A DNA stretch of 35,688 nt from Pseudomonas sp. (GTDB taxonomy: Bacteria > Pseudomonadota > Gammaproteobacteria > Pseudomonadales > Pseudomonadaceae): assembly GCF_030690725.1 (NCBI RefSeq), contig NZ_JAUYGD010000086.1, positions 1-35,688 on the forward strand, given 5' to 3'. The translations under genes were made by a program, and so were the position numbers. Position 1 is the stretch's first letter, and every line of letters begins with the position of its first letter. Below the pieces are notes generated by a model, which saw nothing but the letters and a program-made list of their open reading frames with translations, did not search any database and was not told the DNA's origin. Below, piece after piece: positions 22,565 to 30,331 of this stretch.

Positions 22565-23614
22565 ATGACCACGCTTTTCGACCCTATCCAGATCGGCGAC
22601 CTGCAACTGGCCAACCGCATCATCATGGCTCCGCTGACCCGCTGCCGCGCCGATGAAGGCCGCGTGCCCAACGCGCTGATGGCCGAGTATTACGTGCAGC
22701 GCGCCAGCGCCGGCTTGATTATCAGCGAAGCCACCGCCGTAACCCCGATGGGCGTCGGCTACCCGGACACCCCAGGTATCTGGTCGGCTGACCAGGTCCG
22801 CGGCTGGAGCAATGTGACCAAGGCCGTACACGCTGCTGGCGGCAAGATCGTTCTGCAACTGTGGCACGTTGGGCGTATCTCCGACCCGATCTACCTGAAC
22901 GGCCAACTGCCGGTCGCACCGAGCGCCATCCAGCCCGCGGGCCACGTCAGCCTGGTGCGCCCGATGAAGGACTTCGTCACCCCGCGCGCCCTGGAAACCG
23001 AGGAAGTCGCCGATATCGTCGAGGCCTATCGCCTGGGCGCGGAAAACGCCAAGGCCGCTGGTTTTGACGGTGTGGAAATCCACGGCGCGAACGGCTACCT
23101 GCTCGACCAGTTCCTGCAGAGCAGCACCAACCAGCGCACTGACCGCTACGGCGGCAACCTGGAAAATCGCGCGCGCCTGCTGCTGGAAGTCACCGATGCG
23201 GCGATCGAAGTCTGGGGCGCAGGCCGCGTAGGTGTGCACCTGGCACCGCGCGCCGACAGCCATGACATGGGCGACGCCAACCGCGCCGAGACCTTCACCT
23301 ATGTCGCTCGCGAGCTGGGCAAACGCGGCATCGCCTTTATCTGCGCCCGTGAGAAGGAAGCTGACGACAGCCTGTCGCCAAGCCTGAAACAAGCCTTCGG
23401 CGGCGTGTTTATCGCCAACGAGCGCTTCACCAAGGATCAAGCCAATGCCTGGCTGGCTGAAGGCAAAGCCGATGCGGTGGCCTTCGGCATTCCGTTTATC
23501 GCCAACCCGGACCTGCCGGCGCGCCTGGCGCAGGATGCCGAGCTGAACACCCCGCACCCGGAAACCTTCTACGGCAAAGGCCCGGTCGGCTACCTCGACT
23601 ACCCGACGCTGTAA
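22565..23614 (+). CDS. xenB: Old yellow enzyme family reductase XenB
   Basis: A 349-residue FMN-dependent ene-reductase. Signature segments are present: LFDPIQIGDLQLANRIIMAPLTRCRA near the start, ISEATAVTPMGVGYPDTPGIW, LQLWHVGRIS, the substrate-binding HGANGYLLDQFLQSSTNQRTDRYGG and the FMN phosphate-binding stretch VAFGIPFIANPDLPARL. Such enzymes reduce activated C=C bonds and nitro compounds using NADPH; XenB of Pseudomonas acts on nitroglycerin and TNT. The ATG has a GAGAGGA ribosome site. Third gene of the pyeR operon; a REP element and a strong terminator follow. Confidence 0.93.
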   Translation: MTTLFDPIQIGDLQLANRIIMAPLTRCRADEGRVPNALMAEYYVQRASAGLIISEATAVTPMGVGYPDTPGIWSADQVRGWSNVTKAVHAAGGKIVLQLWHVGRISDPIYLNGQLPVAPSAIQPAGHVSLVRPMKDFVTPRALETEEVADIVEAYRLGAENAKAAGFDGVEIHGANGYLLDQFLQSSTNQRTDRYGGNLENRARLLLEVTDAAIEVWGAGRVGVHLAPRADSHDMGDANRAETFTYVARELGKRGIAFICAREKEADDSLSPSLKQAFGGVFIANERFTKDQANAWLAEGKADAVAFGIPFIANPDLPARLAQDAELNTPHPETFYGKGPVGYLDYPTL

Positions 23615-23635
23615 GCCTGAGGCTGCCGCTCTGTC

Positions 23636-23710
23636 GTAGGAGGGGCTGGGCGGCATTCCGCTTTAGCCGCGATAGCGTTATCGAACGTTCGCCGCTAAAG
23701 CGCCTCCCAC
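23636..23710. repeat. REP-like inverted repeat, family B, imperfect
   Basis: GTAGGAGGGGCTGGGCGGCATTCCGCTTTAGCCGCGA (described in pieces: 23636-23647 and 23660-23672) pairs with TCGCCGCTAAAGCGCCTCCC(AC) at 23689-23710. The left arm carries an insertion of about 14 bases. It resembles the element at 12992-13051. Confidence 0.65.
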
Positions 23711-23750
23711 AGAGGCTCGCCAGTATCTACCTGAGGTTTAAACGCCTCAA

Positions 23751-23781
23751 AAAAGAAGCCCGCCAATCGGCGGGCTTCTTT
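23751..23781. terminator. Bidirectional intrinsic terminator between xenB and the coiled-coil gene
   Basis: A stem GAAGCCCGCC / GGCGGGCTTC (23755-23764 with 23769-23778), extended by AA/TT, has a run of A on the left and TTTG on the right. It can end both the xenB message (+) and the convergent coiled-coil gene (-). Confidence 0.85.
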
Positions 23782-23794
23782 GTTTGCGGCTAAC

Positions 23795-24640
23795 TTAGCG
23801 TGCGTCAATCTGCTGCTGCAGGTTCTGCACCTGCGCCTGCAGGGTGCTGATATTGCGGGTCATCTGCGCGCGGAAGGCGTCGAACTCAGCCGTGCTGCTG
23901 CCGGCGGAACGGGTTTCCAGATCGCTTTTCAGCACCAGCAGGTCCTGCTCGACACGAGCGATGGCCTGGTTGGGGTTGCCCTGCTTCTTCAGCGCATCAA
24001 TCTCGCCACTCAAGCTGGCAAGCTTCTCGTCGAGCTTGCTCTGCCCGGCCAGCGCGCTTTTCAGGGTGGCTTGCTCGCTTTTCAGCGCGGCCTGCTCGGC
24101 AGTGAGTTTCTTCAAAGTGGCTTCGAGCTTTTCGCCACCACCTTCCTGGCCTTTCAGCTGCACCGCCAGTTGCTCAAGGCGCTTGTTCTGATCGCCCTGC
24201 TTACTGCTGGTGCCTTGGTGCTGCTTGCTCAGCTCGGCCAGTTTGCTTTCCAGCTGCTTGACCTGCAGCTTCAGCGCTTCGCTGCCGCTGGTGACCGTGG
24301 ATTCGGTGGCCACCACCTTGCCGGAAATATCCTGAATCCGCCCAGCCGCTTCTTCGCTAATACGCGCAAAGCTTTCCTGGGTGGCCACCAGTTGCTGCTC
24401 CATCAGGCTGATCTGCTGAAAGCTCCACCAGCCGAGCCCGCCCAGGGCAATCATCAAGGCACCGACCAGCGCCCAGAGTGGGCCGGTACTGGCCGACTTA
24501 ACCGGTGCGGCGGCCGGCGCGCGGCCATAAGTGTTGCCGCGTGCTGGCTCCGGGTGATCGGTGGCGTAGTCATCGTGATCGCGCTGATCAGCCCGCAGGC
24601 TGGGCACGTGATCGAGTTCGTCGTGGGCATCGTTACGCAT
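23795..24640 (-). CDS. Single-pass membrane coiled-coil protein of unknown function
   Basis: A 281-residue protein, ATG at 24640 with AAGG seven bases upstream. The first 50 residues are charged and probably disordered and cytoplasmic (RNDAHDELDHVPSLRADQRDHDDYATDH). One membrane segment spans about residues 54-74 (PLWALVGALMIALGGLGWWSF). The rest is a long coiled coil with dense Lys, Glu, Gln and Leu heptads (KLQVKQLESKLAELSKQ, KLEATLKKLTAEQAALKSEQATLKSALAGQ) ending in VQNLQQQIDAR. No enzyme motif is visible. Topology suggests a cytoplasmic N terminus and a periplasmic coil. A structural or tethering role is possible; nothing more can be said. Confidence 0.75.
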   Translation of the reverse strand: MRNDAHDELDHVPSLRADQRDHDDYATDHPEPARGNTYGRAPAAAPVKSASTGPLWALVGALMIALGGLGWWSFQQISLMEQQLVATQESFARISEEAAGRIQDISGKVVATESTVTSGSEALKLQVKQLESKLAELSKQHQGTSSKQGDQNKRLEQLAVQLKGQEGGGEKLEATLKKLTAEQAALKSEQATLKSALAGQSKLDEKLASLSGEIDALKKQGNPNQAIARVEQDLLVLKSDLETRSAGSSTAEFDAFRAQMTRNISTLQAQVQNLQQQIDAR

Positions 24641-24964
24641 GGGTCAACCTTCAAGAAAGCGCGGGGATAGCAAATTGCCGCGCAGTATAACGGTTCGCGC
24701 GCAGCGCTTCAGTGTCGCGCCATGCCAGTGCGAAACGCACCGACGAAGGGCACGGCACAGGCCATCGACTCGCTGCAGGCCGCGCAGTTCCACAGAGTGT
24801 GAACTGGTATGCGCTTTGCACTTGTCTATTTGCGACGTTATCGCAGCACCAGGGAGCAAAGGGGCTGCAGGCGCGATCCGCACGCGGCAAACGCGGCGAG
24901 ACCAGGCAGGTGGCATTCCGGATGGATGACGCCTAGCCCACTTGTACTAACGGGGGAAAGGTCC
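24641..24964. other. Intergenic region between divergent coiled-coil and 103-residue protein genes
   Basis: This 324-bp gap separates two divergent genes and so should carry both promoters. On the minus strand TATACT (24684-24689) is a reasonable -10 element for the coiled-coil gene, about 45 bp from its ATG, with a poor -35. On the plus strand TTGCAC (24816-24821) might be a -35 element without a well-placed -10. Short open frames here have no ribosome sites. I see no RNA gene or repeat. Confidence 0.4.
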
Positions 24965-25276
24965 ATGGAGCTGAATAGAGAAGTACTGGATTGCATGATG
25001 AGCCTGCGCCGCAGGCTGCGCGAAGAACTGACGGTGGACATTCGCATGAGCCAGCCTGATGCGATCAACAGCATGCTCAGCGCCTGCCTCACCTCAAGCA
25101 GCGAGGAAACCCGCCAACTCGGGCAACTGCTGGCCCAGTACAGCGACCGCCCCTTCGGCGAGCCCGCGAGCACACCACGTATGCAGGCCGGCCACCCGCT
25201 GCTGGTAGAAGAAAGCGCGCATCGCCCGCCCAGCGCCTCGGTGCGCATGTATCGCGGGCAGCGCGTCTACGCCTGA
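24965..25276 (+). CDS. Conserved-looking 103-residue protein, unknown function
   Basis: ATG at 24965 with a GGGGGAAAGG stretch just upstream. The product starts MELNREVLDCMMSLRRRLREELTVDIRMSQPDAINSMLSACLTSSSEETRQLGQLLAQYSD, probably two or three helices, followed by a Pro/Arg-rich, likely disordered tail (RPFGEPASTPRMQAGHPLLVEESAHRPPSASVRMYRGQRVYA). No signal peptide or membrane segment. Codon use is ordinary for the region. It is a single gene facing the epimerase gene tail to tail, 17 bp apart, with no visible terminator between. I do not recognise the family. Confidence 0.6.
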   Translation: MELNREVLDCMMSLRRRLREELTVDIRMSQPDAINSMLSACLTSSSEETRQLGQLLAQYSDRPFGEPASTPRMQAGHPLLVEESAHRPPSASVRMYRGQRVYA

Positions 25277-25293
25277 AACCTGTTTAGCCGCAA

Positions 25294-26286
25294 TCAACTC
25301 GGATGATGCGCCTGCCACCAGGCGCAGAACTCATCCAGCGCACTCCATAGGCTGGCCTTGGGTTCGTACTCCAGATACTGCTGCGCGCGGCTGATATCCA
25401 GGGAGAAATCCTTGGCCATCACCGCTACGCCCAGGCGAAACAGGGTCGGCTCCGGGCGACCGGGTAGCAGCTTGCACACGCCCTCATTCAGGGCCGCCGC
25501 GCCATACGACAGGCCATAGGGTAGATGGCGGGTCACCGGCGGCAGGTCGAGTTTGCGCAGCACATAATTGACCACATCCCACAGCGGTACCGGCGCGCCA
25601 TTACTGATGTTGTAGACCTGCCCAAGCGCCGGCCCGGCCGCCAACAGGCAGCTCATCAGCGCTTCGTTGAGGTTGTGTACGCTGGTGAAGTCGACCTTGT
25701 TGAGGCCGTTGCCAATAATCGACAAGCGTCCCTTGCGCTGCATATTGATCAGGCGCGGAAAGATGCTGGTATCGCCCGCCCCGGTGACAAAACGCGGACG
25801 CAGCGCCAGCACTTCCAGGCCGAACTCCTGAGCGGCAAACACCTGCTGCTCGGCGAGAAACTTGGTTTTGCCGTAGTGATCGGAAAAACGCTTGGGCAGC
25901 TGTTCTTCACGCAGGCCAACATGCGCCTGGCCATCGAAATACACCGACGGCGAGGACAGGTGCACCAGACGGCGCACCTTCTGTTTCAGGCAGGCATCCA
26001 CCACATTCTCGGTGACCGTTACGTTGGCCTGATAGAAGTGCTCGTAACGCCCCCAGACGCCGACCGCGCCGGCGCAGTGCACCACCGCCTCAACATCCTG
26101 ACACAGTTGCTGCACCAGCTCCGGGTCAGACAGATCGCCCTGCACAAACTCTGCGCCACGCGAACACAGGTGCTCAACGCCCTCGGCGCGCCGACCATTG
26201 ACCCGCACACTCAAGCCCTGCTCCAAGGCAAAGCGGGCGAAACGCCCACCGATAAAGCCACTGGCTCCGGTTACCAGAATCTTCAT
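25294..26286 (-). CDS. NAD-dependent epimerase/dehydratase family oxidoreductase (3-beta-HSD-like)
   Basis: I use the ATG ending at 26286, preceded by AGAGGGGG, which places the Rossmann motif TGASGFIGG at residues 6-14 as expected; the longer frame to 26457 reads through the divergent promoter region. The product is 330 residues. The extended short-chain dehydrogenase features are visible: GDLSDPELV, VVHCAGAVGVWG, the LVHLSSPSVYF strand and the catalytic Y-x-x-x-K in SDHYGKTKF. The substrate may be a sterol-like or sugar-nucleotide molecule; family relatives named 3-beta-hydroxysteroid dehydrogenase are common in Pseudomonas without proven substrate. Divergent from the saccharopine-dehydrogenase-like gene. 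I recall a probable oxidoreductase (PA4361) in this position. Confidence 0.85.
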   Translation of the reverse strand: MKILVTGASGFIGGRFARFALEQGLSVRVNGRRAEGVEHLCSRGAEFVQGDLSDPELVQQLCQDVEAVVHCAGAVGVWGRYEHFYQANVTVTENVVDACLKQKVRRLVHLSSPSVYFDGQAHVGLREEQLPKRFSDHYGKTKFLAEQQVFAAQEFGLEVLALRPRFVTGAGDTSIFPRLINMQRKGRLSIIGNGLNKVDFTSVHNLNEALMSCLLAAGPALGQVYNISNGAPVPLWDVVNYVLRKLDLPPVTRHLPYGLSYGAAALNEGVCKLLPGRPEPTLFRLGVAVMAKDFSLDISRAQQYLEYEPKASLWSALDEFCAWWQAHHPS

Positions 26287-26449
26287 TGCCGCCCCCTCTG
26301 CCGTGATTGCAGGCCACTCTAGCAGCGCACACCGGGCGCTGCCGTGGCATTGCAAGCCAGAACAACGACCGCACACACCCTGCGATAGGCCAACAGGGCC
26401 GCACATAGCGACTAAGCTGCCCCCACACCACACAACAAAGGAGCACTGG

Positions 26450-27505
26450 ATGGCCACGCACTGGATGATCTACGGCGCCAACGGCTACACCGGCCACCTG
26501 CTGGCCGCCGAAGCCAAGCGTCAGGGCCTCACGCCGATTCTGGCGGGGCGCAACCCGGCCGCCGTACACGCCCTGGGCAGCCTGCTGGGCCTGGAGTGCC
26601 GGATATTCGATATCCATCAGCCGGATCGCGCCAAGGCAGCCCTGGCCGATATAGCCGTGGTCGCCCACTGCGCCGGACCGTTCTCTGCCACCAGCGCGCC
26701 GATGCTCTACGCCTGCCTGGCCAGCGCCACCCATTACGTCGATATCACCGGCGAGATCAGCGTATTCGAAGCGGCCCATCAACGGGATCAACAAGCGCGC
26801 GAACTGGCTGTGGTGGTCTGCCCCGGCGTGGGCTTCGATGTGATCCCCAGCGATTGCCTGGCCGCCTGTCTGCATCAGGCCCTGCCCGATGCCACGCACC
26901 TGGCGCTGGGCTTCGACTCTGGCAGCGGGCTGTCGCCCGGGACCGCGAAAACCTCGGTGGAAGGTCTTAAACATGGCGGCAAGGTGCGCCGCGCGGGCGT
27001 TATCACCGATGTGCCGCTGGGCTATAAACGCCGCGCCATCAACTTTGGCCGCGGTGAAAAGCCGGCGGTAACGATTCCCTGGGGCGATGTCTCCACCGCC
27101 TACCACTCCACCGGCATCGACAATATCGAGGTGTACCTGCCGACACCGACAGTGGCCGCAATCGTGATGCGCCTGATCGACCCGCTACGCGCCCTGCTGG
27201 GCCTGGATGCGGTGCAGAACTGGCTCAAGCGGCTGATCGAAAAACGTGTCAGCGGCCCCGATGAAGCCAGTCGCACGCGCCAACGCACCTGGCTGTGGGG
27301 CGAGGCACGCAATGCCGCAGGCGTGGTAAAAACCGCGCGACTGGAAACTGCCAACGGCTATGACGTCACCGTGCACGGCGCCTTGCTGGCCGTACGGCAC
27401 TTGCTCGACTACAACGGCCCCGGCGGCTACTTCACCCCCAGCAAACTGCTCGGCGAGCGCTGCGTGGAACAGCTGCCTGGCTCAGGCAAGGTGGTTATCA
27501 GCTAA
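26450..27505 (+). CDS. Saccharopine dehydrogenase-like NAD(P)-binding reductase
   Basis: A 351-residue protein; ATG at 26450 with AAAGGAG eight bases upstream. The Rossmann motif GANGYTG is at residues 9-15, followed by LTPILAGRNPAAV. Other family segments are VAHCAGPFSATSAPMLYACLASATHYVDITGE, PGVGFDVIPSDCLA and a C-terminal NGPGGYFTPSKLLGE. These are the marks of the group that includes the mycobacterial trans-acting enoyl reductase and eukaryotic SCCPDH, not true saccharopine dehydrogenase of lysine synthesis. A role in lipid reduction is possible. The stop overlaps the convergent argP stop by 8 bp. Confidence 0.85.
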   Translation: MATHWMIYGANGYTGHLLAAEAKRQGLTPILAGRNPAAVHALGSLLGLECRIFDIHQPDRAKAALADIAVVAHCAGPFSATSAPMLYACLASATHYVDITGEISVFEAAHQRDQQARELAVVVCPGVGFDVIPSDCLAACLHQALPDATHLALGFDSGSGLSPGTAKTSVEGLKHGGKVRRAGVITDVPLGYKRRAINFGRGEKPAVTIPWGDVSTAYHSTGIDNIEVYLPTPTVAAIVMRLIDPLRALLGLDAVQNWLKRLIEKRVSGPDEASRTRQRTWLWGEARNAAGVVKTARLETANGYDVTVHGALLAVRHLLDYNGPGGYFTPSKLLGERCVEQLPGSGKVVIS

Positions 27506-28391
27506 GCGTCACCAGGCTTTGCCCGGCGGCCTGGGTAAGGTGGCGCGTCAGCTGATTAAGCAGCTCACCGCCATTGCGCCAATGGTGCCAGTACAGCGGC
27601 ACATCAATGGGCCGCTCGCTGATCAATTCGACCAGCTCGCCACGGGCCATCTCCCCCTGCACCTGCAGTTCGGGGATCAACCCCCAGCCAAACCCGGCCT
27701 GCGCCAGGCGGATAAAGCCCTCGGATGACGGGCACAGGTGGTGGGCAAACCCGCCTTCCACGCCGAGGCCGGACAGGTAGCGGTGCTGTAGCAAGTCATC
27801 AGGACCGAAGACGATGGCAGGCGCATGAGCCAGCGCCTGCGCCGTCACACCCGCCGGGAAATGCCGGGCGATAAACGCCGGGCTGGCCATGGCGCGATAA
27901 CGCATCGCTCCCAGCAGCACGGCACGCGCACCGGCCACCGGGCGCTCACTGGCGCATACGCAGGCCGCCACCTCGCCGGCGCGCATGCGTTTGAGGCCGA
28001 CTTCCTGATCCTCCACTACCAGATCCAGCAGCAAACGCTGCTCGTTGCAGAACGCGCCCACGGCGCCGGCCCACCAAGTGGCGAGGCTGTCGGCGTTCAA
28101 CGCAATACGCAAACGCTCAGGCAAACCGCCCTCATCCAGCCCCGGCACCTGCGCCTGAATATCGCGCTCCAGCAAACGCACCTGCTGCACATGGTTAAGC
28201 AAACGTCGACCGATTTCCGTCGGCGCAGGCGGCACCGCACGCACCAGCACCGGCTGACCGACCCGCGCTTCCAGCAGCTTGATCCGCTGCGACACCGCCG
28301 ACTGCGACAAACCCAGCACCTGCGCCGCACGCTCGAAGCCGGCCTGCTCCACAACCGCGGCCAGGGCGGCGAGTAGTTTGTAATCCAGCAA
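27498..28391 (-). CDS. argP: LysR family regulator ArgP
   Basis: No ATG fits: I use the TTG ending at 28391, with AGGA nine bases upstream, giving 297 residues, equal to E. coli ArgP; the frame to 28448 runs into the divergent promoter. The N-terminal helix-turn-helix reads LDYKLLAALAAVVEQAGFERAAQVLGLSQSAVSQRIKLLEARVGQPVLVR. Conserved ArgP features follow, for example ALNADSLATWWAGAV and GWGLIPELQ. ArgP senses lysine and arginine and activates the arginine exporter. The neighbouring divergent ACT-domain gene and LysE-type exporter support the assignment. A T-N11-A palindrome lies just upstream. Confidence 0.9.
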   Translation of the reverse strand: MLDYKLLAALAAVVEQAGFERAAQVLGLSQSAVSQRIKLLEARVGQPVLVRAVPPAPTEIGRRLLNHVQQVRLLERDIQAQVPGLDEGGLPERLRIALNADSLATWWAGAVGAFCNEQRLLLDLVVEDQEVGLKRMRAGEVAACVCASERPVAGARAVLLGAMRYRAMASPAFIARHFPAGVTAQALAHAPAIVFGPDDLLQHRYLSGLGVEGGFAHHLCPSSEGFIRLAQAGFGWGLIPELQVQGEMARGELVELISERPIDVPLYWHHWRNGGELLNQLTRHLTQAAGQSLVTLS

Positions 28392-28403
28392 AATAAGATT
28401 TCC

Positions 28404-28422
28404 TAATGAGCGATCAGGATTA
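28404..28422. promoter_or_regulatory. LysR-type box between argP and the ACT/LysE operon
   Basis: TAAT and ATTA (28404-28407 with 28419-28422) are inverted and 11 bases apart, the T-N11-A form bound by LysR-type regulators. It lies 13 bp from the argP start and about 70 bp from the ACT-protein start, suitable for autoregulation and for activation of the exporter operon. Confidence 0.5.
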
Positions 28423-28490
28423 TTGGTTTCTCTTATATACCCAGCCACAGCAGACTGGCCAGCATCACCACTCTGAACAAGGCAGTCCGC

Positions 28491-28892
28491 ATGGCCGGCG
28501 AAACCTCACTGACAACCTTGCTGCGCAGCATGAGCCCGCAGCTGAACGATGGCGCTTACGTGTTCTGCTGTTTAAGCGATGCCGCGCAACTGAAGGGCGT
28601 GCAGCCGCTGGGCAGCTTTCAGGAAGCCGAAGGCCTCACGGTGATCGTGCAGCGCCAGCAGGCCGAACTCCTGCTCTTGCCCTACAGCTACGTGGCCGCC
28701 TGGCTGACGCTGCATGTGCATTCGGCCCTCGAAGCCGTCGGCTTGACGGCTGCCGTCGCCAGCGCACTGGCGCACGCTGGGATCAGCTGCAACGTGATCG
28801 CCGGTTTCTATCACGACCACCTGTTCGTCGCCCACGCCGATGGGCCGCGTGCGCTGGCCGTCCTACAACAGCTCAGCGAGCAGGCGGAGTAA
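28491..28892 (+). CDS. ACT domain-containing protein (DUF2241-like)
   Basis: A 133-residue cytoplasmic protein, ATG at 28491 after AAGG. It comprises a DUF2241-type N-terminal half (LTTLLRSMSPQLNDGAYVFCCL) and an ACT-like C-terminal half (TVIVQRQQAELLLLPYSYVAAWLTLHVHSALEAVGLTAAVASALAHAGISCNVIAGFYHDHLFV). ACT domains bind amino acids and regulate enzymes or transporters. The next gene, an ArgO-like exporter, starts 5 bp past the stop, so this protein may tune basic amino acid export. I recall the same pair (PA4364-PA4365) in P. aeruginosa. Confidence 0.85.
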   Translation: MAGETSLTTLLRSMSPQLNDGAYVFCCLSDAAQLKGVQPLGSFQEAEGLTVIVQRQQAELLLLPYSYVAAWLTLHVHSALEAVGLTAAVASALAHAGISCNVIAGFYHDHLFVAHADGPRALAVLQQLSEQAE

Positions 28893-28897
28893 CCGCT

Positions 28898-29509
28898 ATG
28901 TGGCAGAGCTATAGCAATGGCTTACTGATCGCCGCCGGGCTGATCATCGCCCTCGGCGCACAGAATGCCTTCGTCCTGGCGCAAAGCCTGCGCCGCGAGC
29001 ATCACCTGCCGGTGGCGCTGCTCTGCGTGGTCTGCGATGCCCTGCTGGTCACTGCCGGGGTGTTCGGCCTGGCCGCCGTGCTGGCGCAGAGCCCGATCCT
29101 GCTGGGCGTAGCACGCTGGGGTGGCGCGGCCTTTCTGCTCTGGTATGGCGCCCAGGCGCTGGTTCGCGCCAGTCGCCCGCAGGCGTTGGCTCAGACTAGC
29201 GACAGCGGCCCGCGCTCACGTCGCGCGGTGCTGCTGGCGGCTTTAGCCGTGACTCTGCTCAACCCGCATGTGTACCTCGACACCGTGCTGTTGATCGGCT
29301 CACTCGGCGCCCAGCAGCCGGTGCCCGGTGCCTATGCCCTCGGTGCGGCCAGCGCTTCTTTAATGTGGTTCTTCTGCCTGGCCCTCGGCGCGGCTTGGCT
29401 TGCACCCTGGCTGGCGCGCCCAAGCACCTGGCGCTTTATCGACCTGGGCGTGGCCTTGATGATGTTCAGCATTGCCTGGCAGCTATTGAGCAACCCCGGC
29501 ATGCTCTAA
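28898..29509 (+). CDS. LysE/ArgO family amino acid exporter
   Basis: A 203-residue membrane protein; the ATG at 28898 is preceded by GGAG, which overlaps the end of the ACT gene. The start WQSYSNGLLIAAGLIIALGAQNAFVLAQSLRREH is the LysE family signature (G-A-Q-N-A-F-V-L), and ALAVTLLNPHVYLDTVLLIG is the second conserved segment. Five to six membrane helices are visible. It exports lysine, arginine or related compounds by proton exchange. ArgP control is likely from the divergent neighbour. Substrate range not determined by sequence. Confidence 0.88.
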   Translation: MWQSYSNGLLIAAGLIIALGAQNAFVLAQSLRREHHLPVALLCVVCDALLVTAGVFGLAAVLAQSPILLGVARWGGAAFLLWYGAQALVRASRPQALAQTSDSGPRSRRAVLLAALAVTLLNPHVYLDTVLLIGSLGAQQPVPGAYALGAASASLMWFFCLALGAAWLAPWLARPSTWRFIDLGVALMMFSIAWQLLSNPGML

Positions 29510-29578
29510 AACGGCCCTGAAGCAACATGCCGAGGTGGTTTTCCACACAGTTGCCGCGTGTTTAAGGCGCGGGGCGAG

Positions 29579-29587
29579 TGCTATGAT
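29579..29587 (+). promoter_or_regulatory. Extended -10 promoter candidate for sodB
   Basis: TG-C-TATGAT is a good extended -10 element, giving a 5' untranslated region of roughly 90 bases before the sodB ATG. No clear -35 is needed with this type; TTTAAG lies near the expected place. I do not see an evident Fur box. Confidence 0.4.
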
Positions 29588-29685
29588 CCAGGGCTTGCGG
29601 CGCAAAGAGATAACTCACGCCGCTGAGATGGCCGCCCGTGATCGGCCTCGCGCACACCGCACCTGACCTGATTAGGAGATAGACA

Positions 29686-30267
29686 ATGGCTTTCGAATTG
29701 CCGCCGCTGCCCTACGCACATGACGCCCTGCAGCCGCACATTTCCAAGGAAACCTTGGAATTCCACCACGACAAGCACCACAACACCTACGTCGTGAACC
29801 TGAACAACCTGGTCCCTGGCACCGAGTTCGAAGGCAAAACTCTGGAAGAGATCGTCAAGACCTCCTCGGGTGGCATCTTCAACAACGCCGCTCAGGTCTG
29901 GAACCACACCTTCTACTGGAACTGCCTGGCGCCTAACGCCGGTGGCCAGCCGACTGGTGCCCTGGCTGACGCGATCAACGCGGCCTTCGGTTCCTTCGAC
30001 AAGTTCAAGGAAGAGTTCAGCAAAGTTTCCATCGGCACCTTCGGTTCCGGCTGGGGCTGGCTGGTGAAGAAGGCTGACGGTTCCCTGGCTCTGGCCAGCA
30101 CCATCGGCGCCGGCTGCCCGCTGACCAGCGGCGACACCCCGCTGCTGACCTGCGACGTATGGGAACACGCCTACTACATCGACTACCGCAACATGCGTCC
30201 GAAGTACGTCGAGGCGTTCTGGAACCTGGTCAACTGGGACTTCGTAGCGAAAAACTACGCCGCCTAA
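29686..30267 (+). CDS. sodB: Superoxide dismutase, iron type
   Basis: A 193-residue enzyme, the usual SodB length. The metal ligands stand at their textbook positions: His27, His74, Asp157 and His161 (DVWEHAYYIDYRNMRPKY). The opening FELPPLPYAHDALQPHISKETLEFHHDKHHNTYV and the FNNAAQVWNHTFYWNC segment are typical of iron enzymes, and Ala-Gln at 69-70 is the Fe-type Gln position. It converts superoxide to oxygen and hydrogen peroxide in the cytoplasm. The ribosome site is AGGAGA. A perfect 14-bp terminator follows. The codons are strongly biased, as expected for an abundant protein. Confidence 0.97.
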   Translation: MAFELPPLPYAHDALQPHISKETLEFHHDKHHNTYVVNLNNLVPGTEFEGKTLEEIVKTSSGGIFNNAAQVWNHTFYWNCLAPNAGGQPTGALADAINAAFGSFDKFKEEFSKVSIGTFGSGWGWLVKKADGSLALASTIGAGCPLTSGDTPLLTCDVWEHAYYIDYRNMRPKYVEAFWNLVNWDFVAKNYAA

Positions 30268-30282
30268 GTACCTGCGTTACCC

Positions 30283-30315
30283 ACAAGAAACCCGGCTCTG
30301 CGCCGGGTTTCTTGT
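30283..30315. terminator. Terminator after sodB, possibly bidirectional
   Basis: A perfect 14-bp stem ACAAGAAACCCGGC / GCCGGGTTTCTTGT (30283-30296 with 30302-30315) has a 5-base loop. The stem contains the run of T at its end. It also lies 17 bp past the stop of the convergent gene at 30332 and may serve both. Confidence 0.85.
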
Positions 30316-30331
30316 TATGTGGATAAGCGTT

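Noticed and set aside
22040..23656. 538-codon open frame on the minus strand opposite pyeM and xenB
   Set aside because: It lies fully antisense to two clear genes, has no ribosome site and its translation shows no family motif; a high-GC shadow frame.
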